A DNA stretch of 64,000 nucleotides from Flavobacterium sp. xlx-214 (GTDB taxonomy: Bacteria > Bacteroidota > Bacteroidia > Flavobacteriales > Flavobacteriaceae). A program made the translations under genes and the position numbers. The stretch covers positions 2,480,001 to 2,544,000 of the forward strand of contig NZ_CP059431.1 of assembly GCF_013874595.1 (NCBI RefSeq). Reading direction: 5' to 3'. The notes under the pieces are model-generated. The model saw only the letters and a list, made by a program, of their open reading frames with translations, did not search any database and was not told the DNA's origin. Below are positions 43,702 through 51,353 of the stretch, piece by piece (the stretch's first letter is position 1; the number at the start of each line of letters is the position of its first letter).

Positions 43702-44475
43702 TTACTTTTTAGCTTCTTCTTCCCATTCGTATACGCGTTCTAAACCAAATCTTCCTATAACAGTACTGGTAACTTTTACATTTCGATCATTTAATTGTGC
43801 CGTAAAAGCATCATCCGCCTCCTTACCCTTTTTAAAATATTCCTGTAAAGTAATCTTTGCTAATTTTTCTGAAGGAAAAGGTACATCTCCAATTAGCTTC
43901 TCTACTTTTTCAAGTTTAAACACAACACTTTTATCAGTATCAGTAGCTTCTACAATTAACCCAGGTAAGCCATACCATTTCCAAGGACCAGCATTTATAG
44001 GAATATCGGGTGTAAACCATGCTTCAAAATTGTTGCCTCTAAAAGTAGTGGTAGCTTTATAGCACGTAAAATCATTAATTTTCTTGGTTTCATTGGTTAT
44101 GATCCACTTATAATTTAATTCATCTGTAACTAAAAAGAATTTCTTTCTAATATCTCTAATCATTTCTATTTTATTTTTAGCATGATCTACCTTTATATAT
44201 TCATCAGGGAACTTACTGTAATCTGTAGAACCACTTCCTGATTTCCAGACTGTAGCTCCATTCTCATTAATATAAGTAGTATCTTTAATTACTTTAATAG
44301 GCACCGTAGATGTAACAATATCGTGCATTACTGTTGCTTGGCTTTCTTTTACATATAAAACAGCATCTCTTTTACGATTACCTTCAAAACGTTTGTAAGT
44401 AATTTTGTAATCGTTTGTTTGTGCAAATACCATTTGGTAGCAAAAACATAGTAGCACTAAAAGTATTTTGTTCAT
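43702..44475 (-). CDS. GLPGLI-family protein (copy 4 of the tandem set)
   Basis: 257 aa. Signal peptide MNKILLVLLCFCYQMVFAQ. The family-defining segment is PWKWYGLPGLIVEATD, preceded by the conserved YKATTTFRGNNFEAWFTPDIPIN. It is the last of four tandem paralogues and is most like the preceding copy (shared TTTFRGNNFEAWFTPDIP and the ending VYEWEEE). GLPGLI proteins are secreted and found only in Bacteroidota; their role is unknown, although they often neighbour TonB-type receptors. 13 bp separate it from the outer membrane receptor gene. Confidence 0.92.
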   Translation of the reverse strand: MNKILLVLLCFCYQMVFAQTNDYKITYKRFEGNRKRDAVLYVKESQATVMHDIVTSTVPIKVIKDTTYINENGATVWKSGSGSTDYSKFPDEYIKVDHAKNKIEMIRDIRKKFFLVTDELNYKWIITNETKKINDFTCYKATTTFRGNNFEAWFTPDIPINAGPWKWYGLPGLIVEATDTDKSVVFKLEKVEKLIGDVPFPSEKLAKITLQEYFKKGKEADDAFTAQLNDRNVKVTSTVIGRFGLERVYEWEEEAKK

Positions 44476-44490
44476 AGTGTTTTTATTTAG

Positions 44491-45294
44491 TTATTGTTTT
44501 TTAGTTTCTTCTTCCCATTCATACACTTTTTCTAACCCCCCACGTTTATAGTTAGAAGTTACAGTTGTATCTCTACCTAAAGTACCACCTAAAGGATTTC
44601 CAAAAAAATCATCTTTTTCAATAACAAAATCTTTTAGCGTTGTTGTTTTTAATTTTTCAGAAGGAAAAGGTATTTCTTCAGTTAGTTTTTCAACCTTTTC
44701 TAATAAGTATATTTCTTTCTTTTCAACATCATGCACTTCAACAATTAAACCAGGCAAACCATACCATTTCCAAGGACCTGCATTTATAGGAATATCGGGT
44801 GTAAACCAGGCCTCAAAGTTATTCCCTCTAAAAGTAGTAGTTGCTTTGTAACATGTATAATCTTTTATTTTCTTAGTTTCAGATGTTATTTTCCAAGTAT
44901 ACTTCAACTGATCATCTTTAACAATAAAACCACGTTTTGTACCTATATAATCAATGGCTACATTTTTATTACTCTGTTGATCTACTTTCATATAATTATC
45001 AGGAAAAACGCTATAATCAAATGGTTTACCCTTTTCTGCACCGCTTCTTATAATAACGGTACTACCATTTGTAGGCTCAGGTAGTTTAGGTCGTTCTTTT
45101 TCTTTTAAAACAACGGTTGATGCCATTAAAGTATGCATTACTGTTGGTTGGTTTTCTTTTACATACAAAACAGCATCTCTTTGTAATTTATCACCATAAG
45201 AAAGAAACTGTTTGTAAGTAATCTTGTAATCATTTGTTTGCGCAAATACCATTTGGCAACAAAAACAAAGTAGTACTAAAAGTGTTTTGTTCAT
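44491..45294 (-). CDS. GLPGLI-family protein (copy 3)
   Basis: 267 aa. Signal peptide MNKTLLVLLCFCCQMVFAQ. Core: YKATTTFRGNNFEAWFTPDIPINAGP, then WYGLPGLIVEVHD. It and copy 4 share the opening TNDYKITYK and most of the central block, so they arose by a recent duplication. The stretch before its start and that before copy 4 are nearly identical (both GTTCATAGTG plus TTTTTATTTAGTTATTG), showing the duplicated unit includes the spacer. Confidence 0.92.
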   Translation of the reverse strand: MNKTLLVLLCFCCQMVFAQTNDYKITYKQFLSYGDKLQRDAVLYVKENQPTVMHTLMASTVVLKEKERPKLPEPTNGSTVIIRSGAEKGKPFDYSVFPDNYMKVDQQSNKNVAIDYIGTKRGFIVKDDQLKYTWKITSETKKIKDYTCYKATTTFRGNNFEAWFTPDIPINAGPWKWYGLPGLIVEVHDVEKKEIYLLEKVEKLTEEIPFPSEKLKTTTLKDFVIEKDDFFGNPLGGTLGRDTTVTSNYKRGGLEKVYEWEEETKKQ

Positions 45295-45309
45295 AGTGTT
45301 TTTATTTAG

Positions 45310-46086
45310 TTATTGTTTTTTAGTTTCTTCCCAAAGAAACTTTATAGGAAATTCAAATTTTGTTTCGGTTGTTAAAAAACTTTTCTTTTCATAAGTAACA
45401 GTTGTTCCCCTTGGTAAATCAGCTTCAAAATTATTGTAAAAATCATCTTGTAACATTAGATATTCTTTTAATGATAATTCTTTATGAACATCTTTTGTTG
45501 GAGGTGTACAAATGGTACATGTTTGATTATATTCTATTTTTTCAGCTTGAAAAAACATTTTACCTTCTGTATCTTTTGCTTCTAAAATTAAACCAGGTAA
45601 CCCATTAAGCTTCCATGGTCCAAAACTATAGGGGATTGATGGGGCATACCAAACTTCCCATGTTTTTCCACGATAAGTTCCCAAAGCCTTTTGTACTTTT
45701 ACATTTTGTAATTCTTTAGATTCATTGGTTAATTGCCAGTTTATTTCAGGAAATACATCACTTACCTTATAAACCTTACGAGCAAAATCTTCGTATATAC
45801 TAATAGATTTATTGTTTAAATTAAGGAATATATAATCATACGGAATTTTACGGTCAATACTTGCATAAACATCTGCAACAGGCACTTCTTTTTGATTTTT
45901 ATGCAAAGCTTCACTCTTAAAATCTCTAATTAAAGTAGATGTATTGTTTTTAGTATCTACATAAAGATATAAAGGAGTAATGTTTGTATAATCAAAATTA
46001 AACGTTTGTTTATAACTAACTTTTATACTTTGCGCAAACATTATTTGGCAGCAAAAACAAAGTAGTGCTAAAAGTGTTTTGTTCAT
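45310..46086 (-). CDS. GLPGLI-family protein (copy 2)
   Basis: 258 aa. Signal peptide MNKTLLALLCFCCQIMFAQ. Core: KALGTYRGKTWEVWYAPSIPYSFGPWKLNGLPGLILEAKD. It has a unique pair CTICTPP near residue 195 absent from the other copies. The central domain is shorter and diverged more than in copies 3 and 4. Its spacing to copy 3 is 15 bp. Confidence 0.92.
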   Translation of the reverse strand: MNKTLLALLCFCCQIMFAQSIKVSYKQTFNFDYTNITPLYLYVDTKNNTSTLIRDFKSEALHKNQKEVPVADVYASIDRKIPYDYIFLNLNNKSISIYEDFARKVYKVSDVFPEINWQLTNESKELQNVKVQKALGTYRGKTWEVWYAPSIPYSFGPWKLNGLPGLILEAKDTEGKMFFQAEKIEYNQTCTICTPPTKDVHKELSLKEYLMLQDDFYNNFEADLPRGTTVTYEKKSFLTTETKFEFPIKFLWEETKKQ

Positions 46087-46092
46087 AGTGTT

Positions 46093-46902
46093 TTATTTTT
46101 TAGCTTCTTCTTCCCATTCGTAAATAAGTTCCTGACCATAACGTGTTTTTACTTGTCGTTTAATAATAGCTCCTTCATCTCTTTCAATTTGCAAAGGCGC
46201 AGTAACAATTTCATCACGTAAAGCAACAAAGCGCTGTAGACTCACTTTTTCTGCAACAGGTTCGGTAATTATTTCGGTAAGTTGTTTGTTTAGCTTATCA
46301 TCCTTTTTAAATTCAATTTTAATAGCATTGTAATTGTAACGTTTGTTAACATCATTAGCTTGTATTATTAAACCAGGTAAGCCATGAAGTTTCCAAGGTC
46401 CGTACGGATAAGGTAAAGAAGGCGCATACCAAACTTCCCATTGCATTCCTCTAAAAGTAGTAGTTGCTTTAAGGCATTCTATATTATCAATCACCTTTTT
46501 TTCTTGGGTAAGTTTCCATTTTTGCTGGGCATCATCGGTAATTAATAGCCATCTATCTCTCACCACTTGCTCCATATATTGTATTTTATTAGTACTTCTA
46601 TCAAATTTTATAAAACTGTTATACTTTATAATAGGTATTATTGTACTTGAATACCTATTTGTACCCGCATTTTGCCTATCTAACTCGGCTTGTTTTATAT
46701 CATTCTCAATTCTATCCTTTTTATTATTGGTAATTAAATCATCTTCATAAAGCGAAGTTTCGTCATTGGCATACAAATAAGATGTACGTTCTATTTTTAT
46801 AGCATTATCAAAAAACTGATGATACACTACGGTAATTTCGTTGTTTTGTGCCCAACTAATTTGGCAACAAAAACAAAGCAGTAATAAAAGTGTTTTATTC
46901 AT
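46093..46902 (-). CDS. GLPGLI-family protein (copy 1, promoter-proximal)
   Basis: 269 aa. Signal peptide MNKTLLLLLCFCCQISWAQ. Core: KATTTFRGMQWEVWYAPSLPYPYGPWKLHGLPGLIIQAND. It contains an extra charged segment (DRIENDIKQAELDRQNAGTNRYSS) inserted before the conserved core. It is the first gene of the five-gene run, so the promoter should lie in the 380 bp upstream, before the IS110 element. Confidence 0.92.
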   Translation of the reverse strand: MNKTLLLLLCFCCQISWAQNNEITVVYHQFFDNAIKIERTSYLYANDETSLYEDDLITNNKKDRIENDIKQAELDRQNAGTNRYSSTIIPIIKYNSFIKFDRSTNKIQYMEQVVRDRWLLITDDAQQKWKLTQEKKVIDNIECLKATTTFRGMQWEVWYAPSLPYPYGPWKLHGLPGLIIQANDVNKRYNYNAIKIEFKKDDKLNKQLTEIITEPVAEKVSLQRFVALRDEIVTAPLQIERDEGAIIKRQVKTRYGQELIYEWEEEAKK

Positions 46903-47278
46903 AATGTTTTATTTTAGTTATTATTGTGTTCTCCCTAATATTTAAGTTCTATTGATTCTATTTTATACATGCTACTCATGCTTATTTCCCACCTTTCTAT
47001 AGAAGCATTAATGACTTCTTTCTTTTTTCTTTAGCAAAAAGCTTTTTTTGCAAGACATTTTTCTAATAAGAATATGCAATAGTTTAATAATACATACCTA
47101 CTACTTAATAAAACAACAATATACTAGTAATATTAACAAAAGAAGAATGAAATTACTTGTTTTTTGTAATTTTAACTTACAAGGTATCCCTACTACCCAG
47201 CTTCTCTCATTTATTTCTAATTAAAAATTCTCTTTTGTATATGATCATTATCAACTGAGGAACTAGGCTTCGACGCCG
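46903..47278. other. gap between the GLPGLI run and IS110
   Basis: AT-rich, with no credible gene. GCAAAAA-GC-TTTTTTTGC (47034-47052) is a small hairpin with an A/T tract. The rightmost 20 bp (GAACTAGGCTTCGACGCCGCT, 47260-47280) resemble the cassette-spacer sequence near 55161-55180 and form the left flank of the IS110 insertion. Confidence 0.55.
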
Positions 47279-47283
47279 CTATT

Positions 47284-47460
47284 AGATTTGTATTCAATAA
47301 CTTTAAGTAGTAACAAAGAAAATAAATCTGAACAACCAGAGGGAATAGGAGAACTAGTTCGACTCTTAAACAGTAGGTTTATACTGAGCATTAGTCCTAT
47401 TTTCCTCTTTGGTTTATAGTACCATTTAGAATGTTAAGCATCAAGGCTTATTAATAGCGT
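47284..47460 (+). ncRNA. predicted IS110 bridge RNA
   Basis: The region folds into a 5' stem (AGATTT 47284 / AAATCT 47324) and a long hairpin CCAGAGGGAATAGGA (47336-47350) / TCCTATTTTCCTCTTTGG (47395-47412). Its loop holds ACTGAG (47383-47388), complementary to CTCAGT at the right target junction. A second loop holds TTAGAATG (47426-47433), identical to the last 8 nt of the element before CT, and TAATAG (47452-47457), complementary to CTATTA at the left junction. This is the arrangement of target and donor guides in known bridge RNAs. The left target guide is not clear: TTCGAC (47358-47363) recurs in the left flank but 5 nt away from the core. Confidence 0.65.
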
Positions 47461-47510
47461 TAGCAATAAAACCAATTGGTTGCCAGAGTTATTTTCCTAA
47501 ATCTAAAATT

Positions 47511-48491
47511 ATGAAAAAAAATGTAATTGGTGTTGACGTATCCAAAGATACACTTGATTATTGCATCTTAGATGTAGAAAATCATTCAAAAATTGGTAAA
47601 GGAACCATTGCTAATGAAGAAAAAGCTATTCTGAAGTGGTTACGAGAGTTTGATGTTGAAAATACAATAATCAGTTTTGAACACACAGGTCACTACGGAG
47701 CCCTATTAGCTTGGGTTTTGGAAGATTCAAAATTTGTGTATTATATAATCAATCCTTTAGATCTCCAGCGTTCGTTGGGTATTCAACGTGGAAAATCTGA
47801 TGTTGTTGATGCTTACAGAATCGCAGAGTATACCATTGGGAATAAACATAAGCTAAGCCCATTTAAACTCCCAAGTGAAGGTTTGAGGAAATTAAAAGTC
47901 TTAATGACAGCTAGAGAACGTTATGTGAAAATTGCTGTACAGATTAAAAACAGTTTGAAAGCCGAAGAGATTTTAGCAACGAAAGTGGATATAAAAAAGC
48001 TAATTAGGCTTGAAAATCAACAATTAAATGTCATTGAAAAAACAATCAAAGCTTTAGAAAAAGAAATGATGGATATCCTAAAATCTATAGATGAATTACA
48101 GCTTTCGTACAAAAAAATTACTAGGATAATTGGTGTAGGTCCCATTACAGCATTGAAATGCATTATTGAAACAGATAATTTTATGAAGTTTACTGATGCG
48201 CGTAAATTCAATTGTCATTGTGGGTTAGCACCGTTTCCATATCAATCAGGAAGCAGCATAAAAGGTCGGACTAAAACACATTTTCTCAGAGATAAAACCC
48301 TTAAGACTATTCTGTTTAATGCAGCAGGATCTGCTATACAACACGATCCTCAATTAAGAAACTATTATCTCGATAAAATTGAAAAAGGGAAACATAAACT
48401 AACCGCTCTTAATGCAGTAGCAAACAAAATTGTACTTAGAATATTTGCTGTCGTAAAAAGAGAAGAGCCTTTTGTGAAATTAACTACTTAA
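47511..48491 (+). CDS. IS110-family transposase (DEDD recombinase)
   Basis: 326 aa. The RuvC-like N-domain shows the DEDD set: D9 (GVDVSKD), E57 (SFEHTGHYG), D97 and D100 (KSDVVDAYRIAEY). A coiled segment (about 140-200) leads to the Tnp_20 domain with IIGVGPITALKCIIE and the catalytic Ser region CGLAPFPYQSGSSIKG (S246). It should recombine donor and target DNA under bridge-RNA guidance. No frameshift is visible, so it may be active. Confidence 0.95.
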   Translation: MKKNVIGVDVSKDTLDYCILDVENHSKIGKGTIANEEKAILKWLREFDVENTIISFEHTGHYGALLAWVLEDSKFVYYIINPLDLQRSLGIQRGKSDVVDAYRIAEYTIGNKHKLSPFKLPSEGLRKLKVLMTARERYVKIAVQIKNSLKAEEILATKVDIKKLIRLENQQLNVIEKTIKALEKEMMDILKSIDELQLSYKKITRIIGVGPITALKCIIETDNFMKFTDARKFNCHCGLAPFPYQSGSSIKGRTKTHFLRDKTLKTILFNAAGSAIQHDPQLRNYYLDKIEKGKHKLTALNAVANKIVLRIFAVVKREEPFVKLTT

Positions 48492-48516
48492 AAATTTGCT
48501 TTTATCTTAGAATGCT

Positions 48517-48862
48517 CAGTGCAAGAATGTAAAGTATAAAAAGTTGAGAAATTTATCCTCCGCTTCTTTTATCTCATTGTTATTATTTTTTACTTGTTTC
48601 GATGAACTTACGTTTCATATAATCTTTTTTCTTAATTTAGACAATCTGAAACCTAACGAAGTGGTTCGACGAAGTCAAAAAGCATCGGCTACACGCAGTC
48701 AAAATTGAACTTTCAGCCCAATTAAGCCCGCAATTGGCTTCGCCTAATTTTCAATTTGGCTTCCGCTTAATTTTCAATTTGGCTTCTGCCTAACCTAAAG
48801 GTTTAGCCAATAATTTTTTCCGTTAGCTGTAATTATTAATACAAACCTCAAACAAAAGTTTA
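48517..48862. repeat. cassette spacer A (left part interrupted by IS110)
   Basis: The left part (CTCAGTGCAAGAATGTAAAG, 48515 on) is nearly the same as spacer F near 54312, and AACCTAACGAAGTGGTTCGAC (48650 on) also recurs there. TTAATTTAG (48632-48640) is a promoter-like motif repeated in other spacers. It ends in CCGTTAGCTGTAATTATT (48820-48837), shared with spacer D (15 of 16 nt from GTTA). Short direct repeats (AATTTTCAATTTGGCTTC) occur twice near 48740-48787. Confidence 0.65.
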
Positions 48863-49417
48863 ATGACTAAAGAAAAAGAACTTACTGATAAGAGTAAATT
48901 TTTAAGTTTGGTTTTGCGACACCAACCTGAAACTATTGGAATCAAGCTTGACGAAAATGGCTGGACTGATGTTAATTTATTAATTGAAAAAGTTAATCAA
49001 AGCGGAGTAAAACTAGACAAAAGTACTTTGATTGAAATTGTCTCTACAAATTCTAAAAAAAGGTTTGCATTTAACGAAAATCAAGATAAAATAAGAGCAA
49101 GTCAGGGACACTCAGTAAATATTGAATTAGGATATATAAATCAAAAGCCACCAAGAATATTATTTCATGGAACTAGTGAAAAAAATGTTGAATCAATATT
49201 AAAAATAGGACTTGAAAAACGTAATAGACAACATGTACATTTAAGTAATGATATAGAAACTGCTTTAAAAGTAGGTCAAAGACACGGTAAACCAATAATC
49301 TTAGAAATATCAACTGGAGATATGTTCAAGGATAATTTTACTTTTTTTATTTCTGACAACAATGTTTGGCTAACTGATAATGTTCCTAATAAATATGTAA
49401 AAATTCATAAGACGTAA
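48863..49417 (+). CDS. kptA: RNA 2'-phosphotransferase (Tpt1/KptA)
   Basis: 184 aa. Residues 1-80 form the winged-helix N-domain with FLSLVLRHQPETIGI (R19-H20, part of the R-H-R-R active set), the C-domain has LFHGTSEKNVESILKIGL and NRQHVHLS. KptA removes a 2'-phosphate at RNA splice junctions using NAD+; bacteria have no obvious tRNA splicing that needs it, so its native substrate is uncertain. It is the first unit of the cassette-like array, with its own spacers on both sides. Confidence 0.92.
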   Translation: MTKEKELTDKSKFLSLVLRHQPETIGIKLDENGWTDVNLLIEKVNQSGVKLDKSTLIEIVSTNSKKRFAFNENQDKIRASQGHSVNIELGYINQKPPRILFHGTSEKNVESILKIGLEKRNRQHVHLSNDIETALKVGQRHGKPIILEISTGDMFKDNFTFFISDNNVWLTDNVPNKYVKIHKT

Positions 49418-49665
49418 AAATAACAGCAGGTAACATTGGTTTTACTTCGTATAATTCACTTCGATCGGGTGGTAAAAGGCTGGTTTAGTGCTAATATCTA
49501 GCTTATTTTTTTAAGTCGGAAAAGCCAATTATATTGGCATTTTTGTTAAATTAGCAAATATAACTAGCTTTTGCTTCGTTTTCGGTTAAATCGAATTTCT
49601 TGTCTTCGTTTTTTCTACGTCAGTTCGCAAAGCCCCGAACCGTTAAGCATCACCTTATAGAAACT
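49418..49665. repeat. cassette spacer B
   Basis: It begins soon after the kptA stop with GGTAACATTGGTTTTAC (49430-) and continues CACTTCGATCGGGTGGTAAAAG. It contains TTAAATTAGCAAATA (promoter-like) and ends with CAAAGCCCCGAACCGTTAAGC (49628-), the CAAAGCC-CG-GTTA type of 3' boundary also seen in F0 (53227). Confidence 0.6.
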
Positions 49666-50220
49666 ATGCAAACAGAAGATCAATGTAAACCAAGCCAACG
49701 ATTTCTATTTGCCGATGAATACTTTTCGGACAAAGCAATTACTATTTGGCAATCTGAATGTATAAAACGTTGTAAAGACAAACCAAAGGGACAGGCGTAT
49801 GAAAAGTACATTAAATGGATACGAAAAGAAAATGAAATAGCTGTATTTACCTTGTATGCTTATGCAGACTTTGAAATTCCTAAAAAATTTGACATCATTT
49901 TTCATTTGGACAACCCCAAAGACTTTATAAAAATAGATTATGAACTAACTCAAAGTATTCACGAAGCTTGGTTTCCATTAAATACGGTTGACGCTGGGCA
50001 TAAACATCTTTGTGTTTTTACATTTGATAAAACTATACCTAAAATATTTAATACTTTACATAAAGGAAACGAAAAGTTCTCAACTTCACCCAAAGGACAA
50101 AAGTTACTCGGTTTTTGTAACTCAAAAGACTTTGACGATATAAAAACAGGAATTGAAAAAACACTTGAATTGAGAAAGTTATACGGTGAAAATTGGTCGA
50201 AATATAACAATGAAGAATAA
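49666..50220 (+). CDS. unknown cytoplasmic protein (cassette-borne)
   Basis: 184 aa from the ATG at 49666; the frame opens 66 bp upstream inside the spacer, which is rejected. No signal peptide or membrane helix. It starts MQTEDQCKPSQRFLFADEYFSDKA and has a central KFDIIFHLDNPKDFIKIDYELTQSIHEAWFPLNTVDAGHKHLCVFTFD. There is no recognisable domain. It ends in a run of charged residues (NWSKYNNEE). It belongs to the single-gene units of the array. Confidence 0.65.
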   Translation: MQTEDQCKPSQRFLFADEYFSDKAITIWQSECIKRCKDKPKGQAYEKYIKWIRKENEIAVFTLYAYADFEIPKKFDIIFHLDNPKDFIKIDYELTQSIHEAWFPLNTVDAGHKHLCVFTFDKTIPKIFNTLHKGNEKFSTSPKGQKLLGFCNSKDFDDIKTGIEKTLELRKLYGENWSKYNNEE

Positions 50221-50467
50221 AAAGGCGAACGCGCAACAAGCCGTTTTAAGAAAGAGCGGGGTAATAGGCAAAAAACAAAGTTTTGGCTCTCCCTGGCGCA
50301 AAAATCGTTTGGATTTTTCTTTGGTTTCCTTAATTTAGCAAAAAACAAAACGGTTTTTCTTTCTTCGGATCCAAAAGAAATCTACGGCTTTCTTTTCCGT
50401 TCCTTCATAAAGCCGCCGAGACGTTGTACAAAAGCATTTACAAACTCTTGATAGTAATTTAAATTCA
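50221..50467. repeat. cassette spacer C with imperfect terminal inverted repeats
   Basis: The left end CAACAAGCCGTTTTAAGAAA plus GAGCGG (50234-50259) and the right end CCGTTCCTTCATAAAGCC plus GCCGAGACGTTG (50397-50426) form a long imperfect inverted repeat: in the first 20 positions 15 match, and the last 4 (GTTG / CAAC) match. The inner part has more partial palindromes (ACAAAGTTTTGG, CGGTTTTTC). TTAATTTAGC (50330-50339) is promoter-like. This is the best example of attC-like symmetry in the array. Confidence 0.65.
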
Positions 50468-51067
50468 ATGAGCGAAAGAAAATCAACAAATTTTAATTGG
50501 GAGTTGTATCCAAACAAAGGTTTTGGAAACATTCCGTTTGGTTTGAACATTTCACAAATAGACTTTATTGAAAATACACTTGGAAAACTCAATTCGCTTT
50601 ACAATCCATTAAATTCAAATTCAGAAACATATGAATTGTTAAAAGGCATCGTTTCTGATGAGGAAATTAAGGAATTGATGAAACAAATGGAGGATATAAA
50701 TATTGATCAAAATGTAAAAATACAAGAATTTAGCAGTTTGAATGGAATGAAAATATCTTTTGAAGATGAGCTATTAACAGATTTTTTTGCTACCGATTTT
50801 GTTACAAATCTTCACTTCCAAAGTATTCCTATTTTTTCTTCTAATCCTTTGTTTTTAATAAAAGAAATAAGCACTATTTTATCTGAAATTCCTTTGGCTA
50901 AAGGAAAAGAAATTATTTTTCCAAAGAACCATATCTATCTTTATGATTTTCTAAATGAGGATGGGCATGAAACATCTCACAAAGAGAGAACTGTAAATTG
51001 GAGAAATGCTAGTAGAATTTTAGGTGTTAGTATAGACGATTATAAAGAACTAAATCTGTATCTCTAA
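50468..51067 (+). CDS. unknown protein (cassette-borne)
   Basis: 199 aa, cytoplasmic, no motif I recognise. NPNKGFGNIPFGLN-like N-terminal segment (YPNKGFGNIPFGLNIS) is followed by a charged middle and SSNPLFLIKEISTILSEIPLAKGKEIIFPKNHIYLYDFLNEDGHETSH. It resembles the SUKH/immunity-type proteins only in size and composition; no assignment is made. Own spacers flank it. Confidence 0.6.
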   Translation: MSERKSTNFNWELYPNKGFGNIPFGLNISQIDFIENTLGKLNSLYNPLNSNSETYELLKGIVSDEEIKELMKQMEDINIDQNVKIQEFSSLNGMKISFEDELLTDFFATDFVTNLHFQSIPIFSSNPLFLIKEISTILSEIPLAKGKEIIFPKNHIYLYDFLNEDGHETSHKERTVNWRNASRILGVSIDDYKELNLYL

Positions 51068-51353
51068 AACGCCTTAGTACAACATACTATTTACTTTGTA
51101 CAGTTCGCTTTACTCAGGGTAGTAAAACCCAACGAGGTGGTTCGATGAAGAATGAAAAAGTGAATTGAAAACCTTCTCCTATTTATCCACCATAAGCTGT
51201 TTGGTTTTGTTTTTTTATTAAATTTACTAAAAGGCTCAGAGCTTTGGCTCCATTTTATGTGAATAGAACTTTCACTCAATTTAAGCCCACACTATCGCCA
51301 AACCACGATCTGTTAACTGTAATTATTCGCCAACAATTTATAATAAGGAAATA
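51068..51353. repeat. cassette spacer D
   Basis: AACATACTATTTACTTTG (51081-51098) and the following TACAGTTCGCTT are the shared left boundary; AACGAGGTGGTTCGATG recurs in spacers A and F. The right end is TGTTAACTGTAATTATT (51311-51327), whose complement AATTACAGTTAACA recurs at the left boundary of spacer G (55110-55123). Confidence 0.65.

Larger units (their letters stand above)
47281..48516 (+). mobile_element. IS110-family insertion sequence, about 1.24 kb, inserted at a CT core
   Basis: The ends are inferred from repeat comparison. Left flank ...GACGCCGCT and right flank CAGTGCAAGAATG... join to GCCGCTCAGTGC, which matches the spacer at 54306-54327 (TTGCTCAGTACAAGAATG) and the start of the spacer repeat at 55173-55182 (CTCCGCTCAG). 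Both junctions carry CT (47279-47280 and 48515-48516), the core dinucleotide used by IS110 elements such as IS621. There are no terminal inverted repeats, as expected. The element holds a 230-bp leader with a bridge-RNA-like fold and one transposase gene. Confidence 0.8.

Noticed and set aside
43111..43743. 210-aa open frame on the plus strand
   Set aside because: It is antisense to the plug and N-terminal part of the outer membrane receptor gene, which has a clear domain order; the plus-strand translation has no recognisable features and is serine-rich as expected for a shadow.
47281..48516. IS110 terminal inverted repeat (ACTGAGCAT / ATGCTCAGT)
   Set aside because: The left copy lies 100 bp inside the element and spans the guide that pairs with the target, so it is better explained as a bridge-RNA guide than as an end repeat.
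49600..49665. Upstream extension of the second array gene
   Set aside because: These codons fall in the spacer's conserved CAAAGCC-CG-GTTA end.
49959..50348. 129-aa minus-strand open frame
   Set aside because: It overlaps the plus-strand array gene and its spacer, with no domain and with codons expected from antisense reading.
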